Assembly: GCA_015680685.1 (NCBI GenBank)
Contig: MNCI01002249.1
Coordinates: 334,734-398,733, forward strand
DNA length: 64,000 bases
DNA from: Gnetum montanum
Lineage: Eukaryota > Streptophyta > Gnetopsida > Gnetales > Gnetaceae
Reading direction: 5' to 3'
Shown: positions 45,640-56,988 of the stretch, piece after piece
How the letters are laid out: each line of letters begins with the position of its first letter
Numbering within the stretch: the stretch's first letter is position 1
The notes under the pieces: generated by a model
The model's database searches: none
Seen by the model: only the letters and a program-made list of their open reading frames with translations
What the model was told of the DNA's origin: nothing
Made by a program: the position numbers and the translations under genes

Positions 45640-48559
45640 TAATGATAGGGAAGTCCCCTTTGTAGTTATCCACACAAATCACTAGGAAGTTAGTAGGATA
45701 GGACCATCCACAGATAATGGTCACAATGTCCTCCACTAATCCTAAGGGGACAATGACGGACTAACCTACCAACTCTAAGAAAATGTTGCACTTTTTGAGT
45801 GGAGGTAGGTTCTAGGATTTTTACATCTCTTATGATATTAAATTAACTCTAGAACTTAAGTCTAGAAGAGCCTTGCAATGATCATTTCCTATGATCTATA
45901 GGTAGATGAGGGGCCTCCCATGATCAAATCTCTTCCTTGAAAGGTGGGGGGTCTTAATACAATTAGTGACCACATGGGTCAACATTATAGTGTGAACTTT
46001 GGAAGCATTTTGATTTGAAGGGTTCTTAAGAGACATTTCAGAGGATGTAGGAGAAGCAAGGTTAGTAGTCATAAGTGTCTACGAGGGATTTTTTGGACTA
46101 TAGATTCTAAATAATGGTCCTTTTCAAGGATTAGTGTAAGAACCACTTAGTCAAGGAACTAGCTATAAGTTCATGGCCCTTGTGATGCTTCTTTGCTATG
46201 GCTGGGATGGTATTTCTCCCTACATAGATAGAGCTAGTGATAGAGGAGTTATAGGTGGAGGTGAAGAAGTGGAAGGATGAAGAGGGTAATAAGGGAATGG
46301 AGACTCTTCCCTTGGAGATGGTGCTCTATGATATTCAAGAGGGTAGTAGTGGTGTTGGAAGGAAGCGTGACTAGAAGAGTCATGTGGAGAGATAGGTTTC
46401 TGAACATAGTAAATATACAGATCTGGATCACAGTAAGGATACTGTTGCCTTCGCAATAGCATCCCCCACAACTATGGGTGTTGCCACTACTTATACTACT
46501 CATGAGGCTGAGGTTGCACTTCACTCGGATAGTAGGCTTGTTGGTGGAACTATCGATAATTACCTTAAAAATAAGGCAACCTCCCAGGTTCTTGCCATTT
46601 TACCAATCTAGGATTCAATGCATACATCCTAGATTCCTACAAGTGTGACACAATTGGGCAACATCCCTTAGGATTTTTATACTGACAAATGTCACACCCA
46701 TCATCATCTATTTCAGAATTTGGAACCTCGTCTACTACAATAACGTTTTGCTTACCCCTATGATGGGCATGTTCAACTTTCTTTTTCTTCCTTCTAGCAC
46801 GTTCACTACCTTCTTAGTCTCTATTCTCCTCAAAAATTCTTAGAGTAGTTTGGAATTTTTCATCCAAAGAGTCCTACATTTTGTTAACCTTGGTTGATAT
46901 TTTAGAGACAAATTTTTGGATTAGTAAGGTTTTTTGTTGCATCACTTCATCAAGTGGTGCCTCCTCCTCATTGTCACAGAAAGAAACCTCCCTCTTGTGG
47001 AGAGAGGGTTCCTTGTTGTACTCTTTTATAATTTCTCTCTATTTTAGTTCACCTTCCTTCTTGGCCACTTACTCAATTAGCCTTTTGATCTAATGGGCCC
47101 TTAGCTCCAAATGTTTGCTTTGGGCATAGACCCCAAGAGTTCTCTTTGTTTTAGTTTGGAGCCCATCTATGATGTGGTGCAACTAATTCCTTTGAGAATA
47201 GCCATGGCTTGGACATCGATGCAACAAGTAGTACCTTCCCATCGTCCAATCCAAGGATTCATGAGTTTCTTGTTACCATCCTTGGATTTGCCTTCTCAAG
47301 TTGGACACTTAAGAGTATGTCTGATACTTGTCATTAAACAATTCAAGCATTGTACTTCACCTCCAAATGGAGTTTGGTTCCAAGGACCAGTACCAACTTT
47401 TAGCTTCCTTGATGAGTGTCCTGGGAAACAACTTCAACTTTTCCTATTTATTTTCCATGTTCTATGAGGCACAAGCATCTTGGAAGACCTCTAGATGATT
47501 TTGTCAATTTGAATTATATCCCCCTTCAAACTTGGGGATATTATTCATACCTAACTATTTGATTCAGCTATCCTTCACATACCTTGTTGGGATCTTAATA
47601 GCCTTTAGAATGTTCAACATGTTCCTTCTAGCTAGCAAGGGCTCATCATAGTCATAGTGGTTGCAATGGCCCCTATCATGACCATGATGCCTATGATGAT
47701 CTTTGCTATCACTTCTTTCTTTATGATGGTCCTCCCTTGATTGACCATGATCTTGGTCATTACAATGGAATCAATGATCATCCTAATCCCATTGTTCACC
47801 TCCATCACAATCCTTGTTGCCCCTATGGATCTAATTGGAGTTGGAGGAGGAAGACGATGAGGATGAGGAAGGCAAAGACGAAGGGGAGCCACCACTAGTG
47901 CAGTGCCTACTACTTACTTTCCTCTAGTCCCTACCATGATCATCATGTTTGTTCTTGTCTTGGTGCTTATCCTTGTTCCTACCCTGGCTTCCTCCTTTCA
48001 AGGCTCTCCAATCGTGGGACCCATTATTTCCAAAACCAAGGTTGGTTACAATTGACTGTATTCGTTGGTTAAGCACCTCCTCATCGAAGAGAGGAGAAGA
48101 ATCAGTGTATTGAGAGATCCTTAAAAAGAAGTTCTCCCCTTCTTTGTGTGTTTGCAGGAACAAGTGAATAGGACCCTTTTTGCCTTTTAAGGCCTCATAT
48201 TGTGCTTCCATAAATCAATCTTTCTTTTTCTATGCCTTTGTGGGATGATAATCCTGATAGGCATGATCTTGCACCTTGTACTCATAATTGAGTCCAGTAA
48301 TGCCCAACTTGATAAAATTGTTCAAGAGCATTGTAGGAAGGAATTAGTTGGGAGGCAACACAATGTTGCCTTCCATGTTCCTCCACCATAGTTGCTCATC
48401 TTGATGTAGGATGAAGGTGAAATCTAGAGTATACTCATTTGAATGAGTATAGACCACCTTGAATTGTTGCGACACTGGCATCTTATGACCTTCTAGTCCT
48501 TGCTAATTGGAATTTCTCGTAAAGAGTGGTGGAGAGTTCTCCCTATGAGAAGAAGCCAT
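45640..48559 (-). pseudogene. Gag and protease of G
   Basis: ATG at 48559 (MASSHREN). N-terminal block at about 48380-48440; Arg/His/Asp-rich linker at about 47640-48000; core at about 47350-47540 (FEGGYN, KLKLFP); helical parts 46750-47250; knuckle near 46660-46700 (CDICQY, His replaced); Tyr/Pro/Gln tail 46220-46530 (PYCDPDLYIYYVQ); and protease 45640-45900 with LLDLSSRVNLIS and FPIIMG. Stops in every part. Confidence 0.75.
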
Positions 48560-48659
48560 GTTAGTTCTAAAGGAAAATAGTGTGGTTATGTTATTATTAT
48601 TTATCTTAATGATGTAACCTTAAGATTTGTTACAACATCATTGAATGATTTCACGAACT

Positions 48660-48683
48660 TTCTAGTAGTGCATGTAGCACCAA
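48660..48683 (-). promoter_or_regulatory. Primer-binding site of G (decayed)
   Basis: TTGGTGCTACATGCACTACT on the minus strand. The first nine bases equal those of C1; the rest is lost. Confidence 0.45.
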
Positions 48684-49490
48684 TGATGAGCAGCGAGTAC
48701 ACCCTATGTCCAACCATATAAATTACAAGCATTCATGCACAATTCGATTGAATTCCATTGACATAGTCCTCTAAATGCATATTATCTAGGATAGTGAATC
48801 TAGTGATGCAATTGTTATCTTCTTGATTCCACTTGTATAAGTGCAAGTATATGGTTAAGTGTAACAAAGGTAAATGATTTGTATAATTTTATATTTTTTA
48901 ATTTATTTTATCCTAAGTTTCAAACAAACTAACTTAGAATTAATTAATCTAATAAACTATCTAATGCCTTAAAACTATTTCTTAATATAAGCATCCAGTC
49001 CCACATGTTGTACACATCTTGAATGCATTATAATGTTGCTGGTTTACCAAGTGCTAGAACTACTAGGATTGCCAAGCGTTAATGTTGTGTTTGAGGTGGT
49101 CGTACTTATGTGTATTAATTAATATTATTTAATTAACTAAAGACAGTAAAGTAAACTTCATGAATAATAGAGTGCATTAAAATAAACATTAAGCTATTTC
49201 GAAATGCTACAAGGTATTCTAAGAAGTTTGTCTTTATTGTCGTCACATCGAAGTGTCCAAGTGCATCAGTGCTCGAATAAGAATTTGTACACTTCTTAAC
49301 TCCAATTGCAGGTACCTAGAAAATATTCTAACTATCGAGAAAAAAAGCTGCAAGAAATTCCCTAAGTTATGGACTTAATGATGCCATAAATGCAGTGGAT
49401 GTATGCATTTATGTAGGTAGACATAGATGCCACATCAATGCATTAGAACATGTGTCAATGGGGATGTATCAACATAGCCAATCGATGATG
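48684..49490 (-). repeat. 5' LTR of G (outer end uncertain)
   Basis: TGATGAGCAG start on plus. TTTATTGTCG (reverse of an AATAAA-type signal) lies near 49230, with GTACACTTC and CTCGAATAAG blocks and a TATTTATGTAGG-like TATA box near 49413. It is the most diverged LTR here; the GATATC array is not recognisable, only GATG.. remnants. Confidence 0.6.
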
Positions 49491-49585
49491 TTTCATAACA
49501 TATGAAGCATATATAGGTGATGCTTCAAAACCAATTTGTTGGTGAGGCTCTTTGTCATATATAGAGATTCTAATTTGAGCCACAA
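49491..49585. other. Unassigned
   Basis: A short AT-rich stretch between G and a Copia relic. Nothing recognised. Confidence 0.4.
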
Positions 49586-49850
49586 TGCTATCATTATTTT
49601 TTGATGGATAACATCTTGCAAAACTTCATTGGACAAGCATAAGTGAATGGTCGAAAGTGCTTTATGATCCATCTCCTATTTTTCTTCTTCAGTCATGGAG
49701 TTAGGCATTTTCTCGTTTCCTAACAAAGCTTTTTGTAACCCATTTTGGGTTAGGGTAATGTTCATCTTAACTTGTCATAAAGCAAAACTAACATTGCGAT
49801 TAAACTTTTTAATATTAAACTTTGTTGTAATACTGAAATCTCAAAAACGA
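49586..49850 (-). pseudogene. Copia gag N-terminus (UBN2-type)
   Basis: The minus-strand reading begins KFN.KKFNRNVSFAL, then VKMNITLTQNGLQKALLG, EKMPNSMTEEE, DHKALSTIHLCLSNEVLQDV. This is the usual Copia gag opening (F.G.NF..W...M, LL...L..AL, KALS.I.L.L...VL). One stop replaces a Trp. Only the first about 85 residues remain. Confidence 0.75.
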
Positions 49851-50257
49851 TAAGAAAGAAAGCTTTGATATCACTTATTAGGATTTATAACAATCCCACA
49901 GGATAGGATTAGAAGATCATTTTAGAAATTAAAAACATCATTGGAAACAAAAGAAGTAAAATACCAAGACTCACGTGGTTTAGTTCATAGCCTACTTCCA
50001 TGAGCAAAGGAGAAGCTTGAATTCTTATACAAAATGAAGGGACAATTATAAGAGGAGAATCCTCAACCACAAATTGCTTATAACTCACAAGTACACTTAA
50101 CACACACTTCTCTTACTAGCCTTTATGTATTTCCTACTTGCTTCTTTTCTTTTTAACTTTCTTAATACAAACAAAAGCATTAAGCCCTTTATATAGGAGT
50201 GTCATGGACAATACAAGGAGCCATGAAACCATGGGGGCTGTTATTGGTTTTACCAAA

Positions 50258-50365
50258 CCATGGATACAAACAGTGTGCTAATACAAGATGCCTCGTAAAA
50301 TCATGGATAAAAACAATGTGCACATATAATGCATCACACAAACCATGGATGAAAACAAAAGGCCA
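50258..50365. repeat. Short tandem repeat, period 42-43 bp
   Basis: Units start at ATGGATA(C/A)AAAC (50260, 50303, 50345); about 2.5 imperfect copies, in what would be the U3 of the Copia LTR. Confidence 0.65.
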
Positions 50366-50390
50366 AAAAAGTCAAGACATACCTAACAGT

Positions 50391-51520
50391 ATGGATGAGC
50401 TTGAGCCTTCAATTATACATGCTTGGCTGGAAAATGTCAATCATGTCAAGTTATTGAATCTATATATGCCATCTTTCAAAGGGAGTATTCTAGGAGAGTT
50501 TCGAAACTTAAGTTTGCTTCAAGATCTGAGTTTTTCATTATATGGCGATGGTTGAAGTAGCACTGTACCATTGTGGCTAGCATATCTATTCGATCTTCAA
50601 TGGCTACAATTGGAAGGACAATATTTTAGTTGTGGTATTCCAATAGAGGTGCATGATTTGTGTTACTTGCAATCTCTTCAATATGAACTTAACAGTGGTG
50701 GGAGCAGTTCCATTCCCTCTTGGTTACAAAAATTTTCATGCCTTCAAAGTCCAACCTTATGGGAAGATTAATTTCTTAGGATAATTTCAACAAGATTCAT
50801 AATTTAAGTCGATTACCATCTCTTTCCTTCACATTCAATAATGGAATTAGTTTGATTCCTTCTTCCCTCAAAAATTGTCACATCTTCATAGTCTATGGTT
50901 AAGGGTAAGAACATTGAGAGGTTTGATGCTAACAGAGTTAGGAAATCTTTCCAAACTCATTGTCCTAGATGTGGATGTAGAGTATCTTAATGGAAGCATT
51001 CCCAATGAGCTAGGCAGTCTGACATGTTGCAATCTCTCCATTTCCGCTTTGATGGTGGAAGTAGGATCCAACTCCCTCTTTCCTAGAAAAACTTTTACTC
51101 CTAGAGAATCTAGAGTTATCCAAAGATTATTGCATAGGTGCATTTGCAAAGAAGGTAGGAAACCTAAAAAGGCTTACTTATTTCTCCTTTGAGGTAGACT
51201 ATATAATTGAAAGTATTCTAATGAAGGTGGGAAATCTCTTCAAACTCATGCATTTGGACCTGGTTGCAAAGATATTTAATGGAAAGATTGTAAATGAGGT
51301 TGGTAATATGAGCATGTTGTAGTCTCTTGAATTTATTCTTGATGATGGAAGTAGTTTGATCCCTTCTTTCCTAGGAACTTTGTCATGTCTGGAGGCTCTA
51401 TGGCTATTAGGTGACTATTTCATTAGTGAAATTCCAAGGGAGGTGGGAAACCTTAGCAAACTTTATGAATTCTCATTACAATCATACAGAGTGGATGTAT
51501 TCCCTCTAAATTGGAAATTT
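50391..51520 (+). pseudogene. Leucine-rich-repeat protein relic
   Basis: This is the only sequence here that looks like a host gene. Across shifting frames there is a series of 23-24-residue LRR units with plant extracellular spacing: LLNLYMPSFKGSILGEFRNL, a LFDLQWLQLEG unit with GIPIEV, LGNLSKLIVLDVDVEYLNGSIPNELG, and FKLMHLDLVAKIFNGKI..EVGN, then EALWLLGDYFISGEIPREVGNL. The IP/EVGN elements are typical of LRR receptor-like proteins and kinases. No signal peptide, membrane segment or kinase domain is seen. Stops and frameshifts make it a pseudogene. It runs into an oppositely oriented LINE at about 51530. Confidence 0.75.
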
Positions 51521-51529
51521 TGACATAGC

Positions 51530-52262
51530 TCAACTACTTTTACGTGGAAGCAGATTCCATGAGAGAGGAAAATGGTCTCAAAGAGTTGCATCTTTGTGAA
51601 TAACCTTTTTATCATAGGACCAATAAGAATAATTAGAAAAATAAAATTGATCAAGTCTTTCAATAAACTGATTATTACCTTCACAGAGGTTAGACTAGGT
51701 AAGTAATCATCATAACAAACATTTGATCTAGTAACATTAGATAAAGAAAATTATTTCTTAACATCATATCAAATACAAAGCTCATGGCCTACAAGTTAAG
51801 AAGAAACTCCACCAATTTTATTACAAGGATTTTTAGTCATATCAAAATCACCACCAAAACGCCAAGGAATGTTAGGTAAACTTTGGAGATGAAATTGCCA
51901 TAGAACAATTCTATCTGCAGAAGTAGTAGTAGCATAAATATTGCAAATACCAAAGGAACCTAAAGCACCTTAAAGAATTATCCAGACTATAGAATTATCT
52001 TTATCATGAGAGAGAACTTTTTAAGATAAAAAATAATTAATAATGAGAGATGCACCACCTTGACCAATATTATGATTAGTAAATAATAGCATAGAATCGT
52101 GAAGAATACTATTAGCAGTCATGATGATATCTAAATTGGAAATTTTAATCTCTTGAAGAAGAATAAAATTAGGAACTAAATGTTGTGTGCAAAAAAAAAA
52201 AAAGAAGGCATCAACAACTTTTGTCTGAAGTCTATTAGTAAGACTCTGGACATTTCACATTA
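51530..52262 (-). pseudogene. LINE (L1-like) ORF2 endonuclease fragment
   Basis: The minus strand starts WNVQSLTNRLQTKVV (the N-terminal WN.RGL-type strand of plant LINE endonucleases), then NFILLQEIKI (LQET/LQEI catalytic Glu), GQGGASLII, CNIYATT, WRFGGDFDMTKNPCNKIGG (GDFN-like), RLDQFYFSN and a decayed SDHSPL. All apurinic-endonuclease-type blocks are in order. RT is missing; the fragment stops near 51530 where the LRR relic begins. Confidence 0.8.
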
Positions 52263-52559
52263 ACATAGGGTGGAGGGGGAGGAGGCCTCCACTTGGTACT
52301 AGAATCAACACACTCAAAAGAAATTATCTCCATATCTTGACCAATAGTTGCAAATGAATTATTAGTAACTAAAATATCTTAAATATATTGACCATTATAA
52401 AGATTTGACATATATTCACCAATAGATAGACATCTTGGATGTTTTTTATTATGAAAAACTATTTGAAAACCATCTGAATCAACAATAGCATTCTATGAAA
52501 TATTATGATCATATATTTATTTCTCCTTATTAAAAAATTTTTTAAAATTGATTTCATTA

Positions 52560-53500
52560 AAACCTTCATTGAAGATACATTTTGTTAAAGAATAGTAAAA
52601 AAAAAGGGGGATGGGCTAATTGTGTAAACATCAACAAAAGAAATTATCGTAAGATTTGTAGCATCTATAGAAAAAACCTTAGTAAAATCTTTAACATTTG
52701 TAGAAGAAACCTTAGTAACATTTACAATAACTTGTTGCTCACATGCTTGCATTACTTTTATTTGTAGCATAAAAGGACATGAATCAAGCATGTGATCCTT
52801 ACGATGACAATAGTGATATAACTTTGAAAGATTATAATAAATAACTTTGTATGCATAATCAATTCCACTAGCATGCAAATTTATTTATTTTTCTTAAGCC
52901 AATCAAGATATACTTCAATCATATATTGAATTCTATGAAAACCACTAGTTGTAGTAAGGATTTCAGAATGCTTGATTGGCCTAATACAAAAGAAAATATC
53001 TCTTTCAACATTTTCAAAAATTAAGGGAAGATTTGATAGTTTAAAAAAATAAGAAACCTTTCGAAATTTAGGAGATTTTGGATTACAAGAGGAAGTTCAC
53101 TTTTGAATCAATAAAACATGATGATAATTGAAAACACTGATATCAAGAGCCTTAGAAACCTTTGTCACATCAACAAGATCTACTAACAAAAATGAGTTTG
53201 ATAAATAACGAGCATGGACAACACCAAAACCTCGATCTTTTCCAAACTAAATTTAAATGATTTTAAAAAACTTAAGGAACAATGTAAATAACCTAGAATT
53301 TGCATGAAAACATACCTTGGAAACATTTCCTAAGTAATAGATTCATATAAATCATCACACAATTCATAAAAAGCCAAAGAAATGGTGTTTCTACTTGAAG
53401 GATTACCTTCTAAATCTTGCAACATTGCACGTAATATCAATGCCAAATCACTTGCTGCCTCAGATCAATGTAGAATTCCTCACTGTAGAAACCCTCATCT
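52560..53500 (-). pseudogene. LINE ORF1-like protein (DUF4283 and CCHC remnant)
   Basis: Upstream of the endonuclease on the same strand. The reading gives GFGVVHARYLSNSFLLVDL, FFKLSNLPLIFENVERDIF (the V.L.NLP...W..E.L..I pattern), FHRIQYMIEVYLDWLKKN (A...VEVDL..PLP) and LYHYCHRKDHMLDSCPF, a zinc knuckle with its first Cys lost. This is the usual DUF4283 plus zf-CCHC_4 order of plant LINE ORF1. It binds RNA in intact elements. Several stops. Confidence 0.72.
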
Positions 53501-53826
53501 TTCGTGATATAAAAGGAAGAATAGAGAATGGTGATACCCATTGTTACTTCTCATAAGATAACGTAGAACTTGGTAGAGTAATGCATGTAGCCCTTGACAT
53601 GCATAATGAAACTAAATTCACAAAGCCAACATCAATGAGAAAGAGGTTGCTTGCATGTGTAGATGCCACAATTGAATGCTTCTTTGAATCTTACATTTTG
53701 CATGAAAGTACTCACTACAGTCTTACCTAAAGTTTTCTACAACTTTTCAAGAGAAAACCTTCACATTTACATTTGCATGGACTTACAAACAATTCTACTT
53801 ACAAACATGTGATCCTGACTTAACAA
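53501..53826. other. Unassigned; possibly LINE 5' region
   Basis: No ORF or repeat recognised. Confidence 0.3.
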
Positions 53827-54684
53827 TGTTAAGATTATTAGAAATAGTATGTCATGTCCCATGTGTCCAAGAGGATAAACGAGAGAGACAAAAAATAAAT
53901 TTACACTTTGTCATTGCATAAAGCAAAAAGAAAAATTATTTTTTATTTTATTAAAAGATTGATGGGATGGTGTAATTAAATAATCGTCCAAATCTTTCAT
54001 GTCTCTTGAATTTTCAACCCATTTTTTCATAAAATAGGATTATCCTATCATTTGGCTATAAAAATGTGCACGAATCATGTTTGTATGACAAGTAATTGAT
54101 GTCACCAAAGAAAATTTGATCCTACAACAATAATATAGTTGATGATTACAAAATTTTCTACTCCAATAACTTTTAACATCTATCATCAATTCATCATATT
54201 TACCAATTCTCATTAATCAAAGAGGTTGAAAGTCACATTCGAGACCACTTTGTGTAATAGATTTTAACTATCAAATCAATTCCAGATTTTTCAAGAAGCT
54301 AGATCATTGAAAGAGTTTTCTACTAAGTATTCACTCACTCCATAACTCTCTCAGATTGTAGAGATATTCATCTTGCACATCAGCAATTTCTATTCTAGAT
54401 GTTGAACAATTTTATTCTAGAGCCATTTAGAGGCTAGATTTTAATCATCAAATAAATTTCAACTGATTTGAAATTTTACAAGTTGTTATATTGCAGAACC
54501 AACTTTCCAAAAGGTCTAAGATAAGTGCAAAATGCATCTAGATTACAAAGATATGGCAACTGCAAAGTCATAAAAAATTAGTTTTTTTTATTGGGTTGCC
54601 TACATCATCTAATATATTGGGCTGCCAAAAATATACAAAAATAAAAATTATTTTTGAATATTCTTACATCCCCAAAAATCTACA
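53827..54684 (+). repeat. 5' LTR of Copia element K (proposed)
   Basis: Proposed ends TGTTAAGAT...TCTACA, 858 bp. CTATAAAAATG near 54056 would be the TATA box. The right end is fixed by the PBS; the left end is a best guess. Confidence 0.5.
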
Positions 54685-54686
54685 AT

Positions 54687-54698
54687 TAGTATCAAAGC
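54687..54698 (+). promoter_or_regulatory. Primer-binding site of Copia K
   Basis: TAGTATCAAAGC, near the usual TGGTATCAGAGC of Copia elements (initiator tRNA-Met); both changes are G-to-A. Confidence 0.65.
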
Positions 54699-54719
54699 AA
54701 GTTTCAAAGAAAAATGTAT

Positions 54720-55940
54720 TCTAATAGAAGAAGATGGGGCTATAATAAGAGAAATCTAATTCCTCAATGCAGATTCTATAATAAGAGAAGATGCACATAT
54801 GAAGACTATTGGAAAAGAACAGGACATGAAATCTACCTTTAACAACAAATGAAGAGAGAAGAAAATGTAAACAAAAAGGAAGGTATCAATGCTGAAGGAA
54901 AACGTGATCAAGCTAATCATTCTCATCTAAAGGTTCTTAGTGCAATTAATCAAGATAATGGATTATTGACAATGGGTGTTCTAGTCACATGGCTCCCTAC
55001 AAGGAATATCTTCTTAACTACAAATCACAAAGGATTTGCAACATGAAAATTGATGATGGAAAATTTCTTAATATAAAAGACATAAGAAATTGCATAGTAA
55101 GACTCTTGAATAATAAGGTATTGACTATAACTAAAGTGTACCATGTTCCTTAGTTATCCAACTCTTTGCTTTTACTAGGACAAATGTCAAATAAAGCCAT
55201 TAAAATTATCTTTGAAAGTGAAATTTGCAACATAAGTAAAGAAACTGGTGAAAAGATACGCAAAATAAGAGCATTCAATAATAGAATATATTGTTTGAAT
55301 TGTGAACACTTAGATTTGAAGAGAAGTCTTATTGATATCACAAAAAATTTAGCAAAATCACATTAAAACAATTAATCAAATGAAGTATTCTCTACAAATC
55401 AGTAGTAGCACTAGCATTATGGAAGCCACAAAGGATCAAGACCACTAGGTTAAAGAAGAAGAAACTAAAGTTTGCCATAAAAGAATTAAACACACATCAT
55501 ATTCAAAGATAGAAAAATTGGCAAAAATGAACAAAGCTATTAGCACAAAAGTTAGAGACATCCCAAAGGACAAATGTGAAATTTGTATCCAAGGAAAACA
55601 AAAAAATTCAACTCATACCAATCTTATGCAAAGAGCCAAAATAACCTTTGCATCTTATTCGCATGGGCCTTATAGGCCGCATGTTAATCACTTCCATTGG
55701 AGGAGCTAATTATTTTATTTAATGATAGATGACTATTCCAAATTTACATGGACTTATAATCTAAGAAGCAAAGATGAAATATCCAATAACTTTGAAGAAA
55801 TTTTTATGTTGATGAAACATAACAATCTTGCCATAAAAAATTATCTAAACAGATAGAGGAGGAAAGTTTATCAACAAATGATTCACTAATTTTTGTACTA
55901 AAGAAGGCACATTTCATTAAAACACTTTTGGTTACAACCT
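54720..55940 (+). pseudogene. Copia gag-pol relic: knuckle, protease end, GAG_pre-integrase, integrase start
   Basis: Very soon after the PBS comes a degenerate knuckle (CRFYNKRRCTYEDYW near 54770), so most of gag is deleted. Next is the C-terminal protease region (VYHVP.LSNSLLLLGQMSNKAIKIIFE at about 55130-55220; compare V..VP.L..NLLSV.QL). The GAG_pre-integrase block has CEICIQGKQ near 55580, then integrase: DDYSKFTWTYNLRSK near 55730, a degenerate D.RGGKF near 55860, and FTNFCTKEGTFH at 55880-55920. It is cut at 55940 by C2. Stops in all parts. Confidence 0.78.
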
Positions 55941-56796
55941 TGATGAGTGGTGAGGTACCCCTACACTCAACCATAAAAATATGAGCATTTCATGCACGAT
56001 CCGGCCAAACTTCGCAGATGGGCTAGTTGTGGTATCTAAATAGTTACTCGCTGATTGTAGTTTGCTATCTTCCCACTTGGACTAGTGTTTGCTTTGTCAC
56101 GTGTGGTTTAGTCTAGAGTGAAGTGTATGATGTGTTCCTAAACTAATGCTACTCTTGGAGGTGATGGAAAATAATATTAGCTAAGCTAGGAGGACAAGGA
56201 GAAAGAGAGCTATACTAAGAGGAGATAGTGAGAGAGAGTCTAAGCTAGCCTAAGTGCGATGAGCATCCATTCCTTAATCATCCATACACATCTTAGGCCT
56301 CGTGCATGACTACTAATAGGATTACCAAGTGCATGGCCTGAGTACGCTACTGGGATACCAAGCAGTCACATGTAGATGCTCGTGATTAAGTCATACTCAT
56401 TCCGTGTTTAATAACAATTAAAATTAAGTATTAAACTAAGTGAATGCTGCAATGATGAAGTAATCTCGTTCTTTATTTCCAGTCATGTGCATGTTCAAGT
56501 ATGCCACACTCGAATAAAGGATGTCGTACAATTACAATCATCACATTACGGGCATGCACTGGGAGAAAGGGTTGAGAGGAACTAAGAAATGAACTAACTT
56601 CTATCTATTGACTGAAAAAACTAACTATTTCCAAACTGACTCCTCTCGTGTGCCTACATGTGTATTTATAGGCTCACATAGGAGTCACGATATCGTGTAT
56701 CCGATATTGTTATTTGGGCTATGATATTGCGTACCCGATATCGTGGATCCAATATTGGGGATCTAATATTGCAGCCTAATGAATCACGATTCATCA
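55941..56796 (-). repeat. 3' LTR of C2
   Basis: 856 bp, TGATGAGTGG...GATTCATCA on plus. The terminal near-palindrome TGAATC(G)TGATTCA lies at 56781-56794, seven GATATC/AATATT-type motifs between 56691 and 56773, and the TATA box at 56663-56672. Confidence 0.9.
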
Positions 56797-56810
56797 TACC
56801 CCCACAACTA
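56797..56810 (-). promoter_or_regulatory. Polypurine tract of C2
   Basis: TAGTTGTGGGGGTA on the minus strand, adjoining the LTR. Confidence 0.75.
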
Positions 56811-56988
56811 AATGAAAACTCATCCTCGAATCAAAATGACAATAAGCCTCATTGATTACATAGTGGATAGGTATGGGATTATTGACTAATAAGGAATTTA
56901 TTCATGCTGCAGTGGAGAACTCAATAGAACAAAATTGGGACACAACACAAAAAATGCAAAATCACAAAATTACAAAATTTTGTGGAAC

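Larger units (their letters stand above)
43830..49490 (-). mobile_element. Ty3/gypsy element G (3'-truncated)
   Basis: Minus strand: LTR from 48684, PBS, gag, protease, RT, RNase H, and the N-terminal half of integrase ending at about 43830. The 3' end is missing. It is a family A relative by gag, protease and pol sequence. The protease-RT linker is shortened: FPIIMGK at about 45640 runs almost at once into the RT N-terminus. The outer LTR end is estimated. Confidence 0.75.
49586..50390 (-). mobile_element. Copia 5' end: LTR, PBS and gag start
   Basis: Minus strand: LTR at about 49874-50390 (TATA-like CCTATATAAAGG at about 50189-50200), PBS TGATATCAAAGC at 49862-49873 (the initiator-Met type, usually TGGTATCAGAGC), then gag. 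Truncated within gag. Confidence 0.65.
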
